Source of the DNA: Ruthenibacterium lactatiformans
GTDB taxonomy: Bacteria; Bacillota; Clostridia; Oscillospirales; Ruminococcaceae
Reading direction: 5' to 3'
DNA: 64,000 nucleotides
Assembly: GCF_000949455.1 (NCBI RefSeq)
Contig: NZ_JXXK01000020.1
Coordinates: 1-64,000, forward strand
Shown one piece after another: positions 61,222-64,000 of this stretch (position 1 is the stretch's first letter; every line of letters begins with the position of its first letter). A model generated the notes under the pieces. That model was not told where the DNA came from, did no database searches, and saw only the letters and a program-made list of their open reading frames with translations. Both the position numbers and the translations under genes were made by a program.

Positions 61222-61662
61222 ATGGAACGCAAAAAAGAAGATGTGCTTTTCTTTCCGCGTGTCTGGTTGTATGCGCGTACAGGCAGCGGGCATCGATCTG
61301 CTGCTGAACAGCAGCTGGATGAACTTCGCGAATGGGCCAATTGCAATGGGTATTGTATAGTTGGGCAAAGCTGCGAATGTGCAAAGGCCAATTCCTTTTG
61401 GCGGCCTGGTTTGTTTTCCATGCTCCGGGCCGCGCGCAGGGGAGATATCGATGTCGTGGCAGTAACACGACTTTCCCGATTTGCCCGTAAGAAAAGCAAA
61501 TTGTGCAAGATCCTAGCCAAATTACAGGCAAATGATGTGACGCTCATTACCACCGATGTGAGTTTGCGGTATCAGATGCATCTTTATGGTTTGGATCGAG
61601 TGATTGCAGGTTGCCCGAAAGGAAGGAACCGGTGTGCAGGAATACATACAGCAGATGCCTGA
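61222..61662 (+). CDS. Short resolvase-domain protein with altered active site
   Basis: This 146-residue protein has a serine-recombinase catalytic fold: WLYARTGSGHRSAAEQQLDE, then RPGLFSMLRAARRGDIDVVA and VTRLSRFARKK. In active enzymes the Ser is two residues after Y-A-R; here it is three (Y17-A-R-T-G-S22), and no DNA-binding domain follows. GGAGGTG precedes ATG 61222. Together with the previous gene it may form a regulatory or directionality partner of the large recombinase. Confidence 0.75.
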   Translation: MERKKEDVLFFPRVWLYARTGSGHRSAAEQQLDELREWANCNGYCIVGQSCECAKANSFWRPGLFSMLRAARRGDIDVVAVTRLSRFARKKSKLCKILAKLQANDVTLITTDVSLRYQMHLYGLDRVIAGCPKGRNRCAGIHTADA

Positions 61663-61828
61663 TGGCCGTACTCGAGTGGAACGGGAAGTAGAGGGGGGCT
61701 TCGTTACCATATACTTTTCGGAAAAGGACGATGGGGATACGCTTGAAAAAGTGAAATCCATGATCATGGATGCCTACGCAGAGAGAAAACACCGTGAGGG
61801 TAAACTGTCAAATTGTGACCAGCAGTAG
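61634..61828 (+). CDS. Small recombinase-cluster protein (TnpW-like)
   Basis: This 64-residue protein is read from GTG 61634 after GGAAGGA, overlapping the previous gene. It has a strand-rich centre RVEREVEGGFVTIYFSEKDD and a helical end DTLEKVKSMIMDAYAERK. Size, place and pattern recall the TnpW-type small proteins next to large serine recombinases of clostridial transposons, but the match is loose. Confidence 0.55.
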   Translation: MQEYIQQMPDGRTRVEREVEGGFVTIYFSEKDDGDTLEKVKSMIMDAYAERKHREGKLSNCDQQ

Positions 61829-61929
61829 AGAGTATGTTTCTCCGTTTTGGTGATAGCTTTCCTCCTGTTGATTGAGTATTGTTGGGATGAGGAAATAACC
61901 AGAACTAAGTGAATAGGGGAGGAACAACG

Positions 61930-63609
61930 ATGACTTTTTGGGACCAGCATGGTCAGGAAGTGGAAATCTCGCAAGCGGATCAGAAGTGGCTGGATGATGC
62001 CTATTTTACTACCCAGCAGATGCGGCTGCCCGTGGATTCACCGCGTGCCGCTTTGTCCTACCGGGTGTCGACCAAGGGCCAGGTGGATCACGACGATATT
62101 CCCATGCAGAAGATTGCCTGCCGGAAGTTCGCCCAGGAGCATGGGTGGCGTGTGGTGCTGGAGAAGGCGGAAAAAGGTGTTTCGGGCTCCAAAGTCTCCG
62201 CCAGTAAGCGGGATGTCATTCAGGAATTGCGCAGTGAGGCAAGCAAGGGAAACTTCGATATCCTTCTAGTGTATATGTTTGACCGGCTGGGACGCATTGA
62301 GAGTGAAACACCCTTTGTACTTGAATGGTTCGTTCAGCACGGTATTCAGATGTGGAGCACACACGAAGGTCAGCAGCGAATTGAAAGCCATGGCGATAAG
62401 CTGATGAACTATATCCGGTTCTGGCAGGCGGCAGGGGAGAGCGAAAAGACCTCCATGCGAACCAGAGATCGTATCCGTCAGATCGTTTCCAGCGGACATT
62501 TCGCCGGAGGCTTTGTCCCTTACGGATATCGAGCTATTAATAAAGGTAGAGTCAACAAGAGAGACCAGCCTGTAAAAGATTTGGAGATCGATCCAGATGA
62601 AGCGGCATGGGTCCGGGAAGTATTTACGAAAGTGGCGGAGGAAGGTGCCAGTGGATATGCCATGGCACAGATGCTGAACCAACGAGGACTGCGTACTCGC
62701 CAAGGGGCGGAGTTCCAGTCTTCCAATATCAAGAGAATGATTCAGCACGAGGGCTATACAGGATACATCATTACCAAAGCGGCAAGATCGGAGTTTATGC
62801 CGCAGCTGCAGATTATTGACGAGGCTTTGTTCGCCAAGGCCAACGAGATGATCAGCAAGAGAAGCAAAAAGGCTCTGAAAGATAAAAACGCTGCCCAAAA
62901 GAGTAGCAATCCAACATTATTGGCCGGCATCGTCGTCTGCGCACATTGCGGGGCGAAGATGTCGGCCTTTTTGCATACAGATCGGTATAAGCTGGCTGAT
63001 GGAAGTATTCGAGAACGGGTGCAGGCCAAGTACAACTGTTATCAGCGCGGCCAGCATCTGCGGGAATGTGATGGGCAGGCCCTATATCTGGCAGAGCGGG
63101 TGGACAGGATTGTGGTTGCCTATGCTGATGAGCTGTTCCGCAAGATCAAAAGTGAGCCATATGACAAGAGCATTGAACAGAGAATACGGCAGCAGGATGC
63201 TGAACATAACAGACAAAAACAGGCTGCCGAGAAGAAAATCAAGGCAGCCCAGTATAAGCAGCAACGATATGAGGATGAAGTTCTGAAATGTTTGGATGGA
63301 AGGAGTGCATTCTCGCAGGAGATGCTGGCCCGACTGATTGCGCAGGCAGAGGCTGAAGTCAGACAAGCAAAAGATGAGTACGCAGTCCTACTTCAGAACA
63401 ATGATGACCGAACTACGGTGCAACAGATCCGCAGTTATTATGATGAATTCCTCGGCTGGGCCAATGAGTTTGATCTCGCCACGGTCCAGAGGAAAAGAGC
63501 CATTCTGGCACAGCTGTTCGAGAAGGTGGAGGTTGGAAAAGGATACAGGATTACAATCCATGTGCGAGGAACTTATAAGCAGTTCTTGGGAGAAGAACCA
63601 CATGAGTAA
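61930..63609 (+). CDS. Large serine recombinase (integrase/excisionase)
   Basis: This 559-residue recombinase has the catalytic Ser47 in ALSYRVSTKGQ and the LVYMFDRLGR segment. A Recombinase domain follows (FAGGFVPYGYRAI, then SSNIKRMIQHEGYTGYI), with a zinc ribbon starting VVCAHCGAKM and a C-terminal coiled coil (about 420-500). GGGGAGG lies seven bases before ATG 61930. It should integrate and excise the element by one crossover between attP and attB. It ends 21 bases before the tRNA-Lys 3' part, so the attachment site is next to its own gene, as in many such elements. Confidence 0.95.
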   Translation: MTFWDQHGQEVEISQADQKWLDDAYFTTQQMRLPVDSPRAALSYRVSTKGQVDHDDIPMQKIACRKFAQEHGWRVVLEKAEKGVSGSKVSASKRDVIQELRSEASKGNFDILLVYMFDRLGRIESETPFVLEWFVQHGIQMWSTHEGQQRIESHGDKLMNYIRFWQAAGESEKTSMRTRDRIRQIVSSGHFAGGFVPYGYRAINKGRVNKRDQPVKDLEIDPDEAAWVREVFTKVAEEGASGYAMAQMLNQRGLRTRQGAEFQSSNIKRMIQHEGYTGYIITKAARSEFMPQLQIIDEALFAKANEMISKRSKKALKDKNAAQKSSNPTLLAGIVVCAHCGAKMSAFLHTDRYKLADGSIRERVQAKYNCYQRGQHLRECDGQALYLAERVDRIVVAYADELFRKIKSEPYDKSIEQRIRQQDAEHNRQKQAAEKKIKAAQYKQQRYEDEVLKCLDGRSAFSQEMLARLIAQAEAEVRQAKDEYAVLLQNNDDRTTVQQIRSYYDEFLGWANEFDLATVQRKRAILAQLFEKVEVGKGYRITIHVRGTYKQFLGEEPHE

Positions 63610-63630
63610 TTTTAGCTACACCATTAGTAT

Positions 63631-63698
63631 TGGTCAGTTGGGAGAGCAGCTGACTCTTAATCAGCGGGTCCCGGGTTCGAGTCCCTGTTGGTGCACCA
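63631..63698 (+). tRNA. 3' part of tRNA-Lys(CTT), likely attR
   Basis: From TGGTCAGTTGG onward the sequence is a tRNA: D-arm remnant, anticodon stem GCTGA/TCAGC with loop CTCTTAA (anticodon CTT, Lys), variable loop, T-loop TTCGAGT, acceptor strand TTGGTGC and encoded CCA ending at 63698. The 5' side is wrong: ACACCAT (63618-63624) mimics part of the acceptor but pairs at only five of seven positions, and five extra bases separate it from the D-arm. This fits an element inserted within the tRNA gene, leaving the 3' part here. Confidence 0.7.
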
Positions 63699-63699
63699 A

Positions 63700-63727
63700 A
63701 AACCGTCTCTTCGGAGGCGGTTTTTTA
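63700..63727 (+). terminator. tRNA terminator
   Basis: AAAACCGTCTC and GAGGCGGTTTT pair around a TTCG tetraloop, with one G-U pair, followed by more T residues. It starts right after the tRNA CCA and is probably the host terminator of the tRNA gene. Confidence 0.92.
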
Positions 63728-63790
63728 AAAGCCGCGCCAAAACGGCTTATCTGCTCAGAAGATTCCAGAAAGGACACAAGCCGCCTGGAA

Positions 63791-63832
63791 ACCCAAAAAC
63801 ACCGTGAGCTGCAACTCACGGTGTTTTTGGGT
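63791..63832. terminator. Perfect 18-base hairpin, bidirectional terminator
   Basis: The arm at 63791-63808 (ACCCAAAAACACCGTGAG) is the exact complement of 63815-63832, with loop CTGCAA. It lies in the host flank beyond the tRNA and would end transcription from either side. A small minus-strand reading frame with a hydrophobic start lies just to its right. Confidence 0.85.
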
Positions 63833-64000
63833 ATTACTACTTTTTTTTGACTGCGCTTTTTTGAAATCATCAGAATTTTTCCGGAAATAATATTCGCCAA
63901 AATTCCACTCAGAACATCGAGCAAAAAGGACACGCAGCCACCTCCCTCCGGCTCCAGTTTGAAAGGGCAGCGTGTCCAGAGTATCACTTTAAGGAAAAGA

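Noticed and set aside
63618..63698. Complete tRNA-Lys gene
   Set aside because: The acceptor stem matches at only five of seven positions and five extra bases lie before the D-arm, so the left part is more likely element sequence at an attachment site.
63661..63987. 108-codon minus-strand frame in the right flank
   Set aside because: It reads through a perfect terminator hairpin, the tRNA terminator and the tRNA itself. Only its first third is plausible as a peptide, and this is reported separately as a weak finding.

Overview
The window looks like a GC-rich gut Bacillota genome of the Oscillospiraceae type (Faecalibacterium/Gemmiger/Subdoligranulum-like). That placement is inferred from gene content, the LPxTG and class B sortase genes, codon use and strong AGGAGG ribosome sites; no rRNA is present. 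Most of it appears to be a large integrative and conjugative element (ICE). Its left end lies outside the window and its right end sits in a tRNA-Lys(CTT) gene at about 63.63 kb.

Region 1 (1-31.4 kb, almost all + strand) is the ICE backbone. It begins with a ParM/ParR-type partition pair and a ribbon-helix-helix-like acidic protein. Next come a C5-cytosine DNA methyltransferase, a 2029-residue sortase-anchored adhesin with its own class B sortase, and a DUF3846 protein. A SAM synthetase, a Toprim/DUF3991 primase-like protein, a beta-helix protein and a second DNA methyltransferase follow. The transfer genes are a candidate oriT, MobC, a MobP-type relaxase, DUF4314, PcfB, a PAPS-reductase-like protein, DUF4240, VirD4, a VirB2-like pilin, TrbL/VirB6, PrgI/VirB3 and VirB4. 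A small minus-strand gene and an XRE regulator, a secreted metallo-beta-lactamase-fold protein and an M23 peptidase that stops right after its HxH motif close the block.

Region 2 (31.6-56.9 kb) is a metabolic island. Two divergent operons flank an AraC regulator. The minus operon has a GHL6-like glycosidase, a GPH sugar symporter, a GarR-type reductase and a D-2-hydroxyacid dehydrogenase. The plus operon has a GH2 glycosidase, an esterase, a DUF1116 protein, FdrA, a small FdrA-associated protein, an acetate-kinase-family kinase, a GH43 glycosidase with a discoidin domain, a type-2 glycerate kinase, LrgA, LrgB and a MATE pump. The set recalls the glyoxylate/oxamate half of the enterobacterial allantoin region, but it is coupled to glycosidases and has no allantoin enzymes. 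A two-component system, a 36-residue membrane peptide and two short-chain dehydrogenases follow.

Region 3 (56.4-57.9 kb) is gene decay: a frameshifted NTF2-like gene, a minus-strand gene broken by one amber codon, and further fragments.

Region 4 (58.0-63.7 kb) is the recombination end: a DeoR-type regulator, a roughly 430-base gene-free segment rich in hairpins and ending in a terminator-like stem (candidate structured RNA), a DinG-like helicase, two short resolvase-domain proteins with altered active sites, a small protein, and a large serine recombinase. Its stop lies 21 bases before the 3' part of a tRNA-Lys gene, taken as attR. Whether Region 2 is ICE cargo or chromosome between two elements cannot be settled from this window; the missing left attachment site favours cargo.
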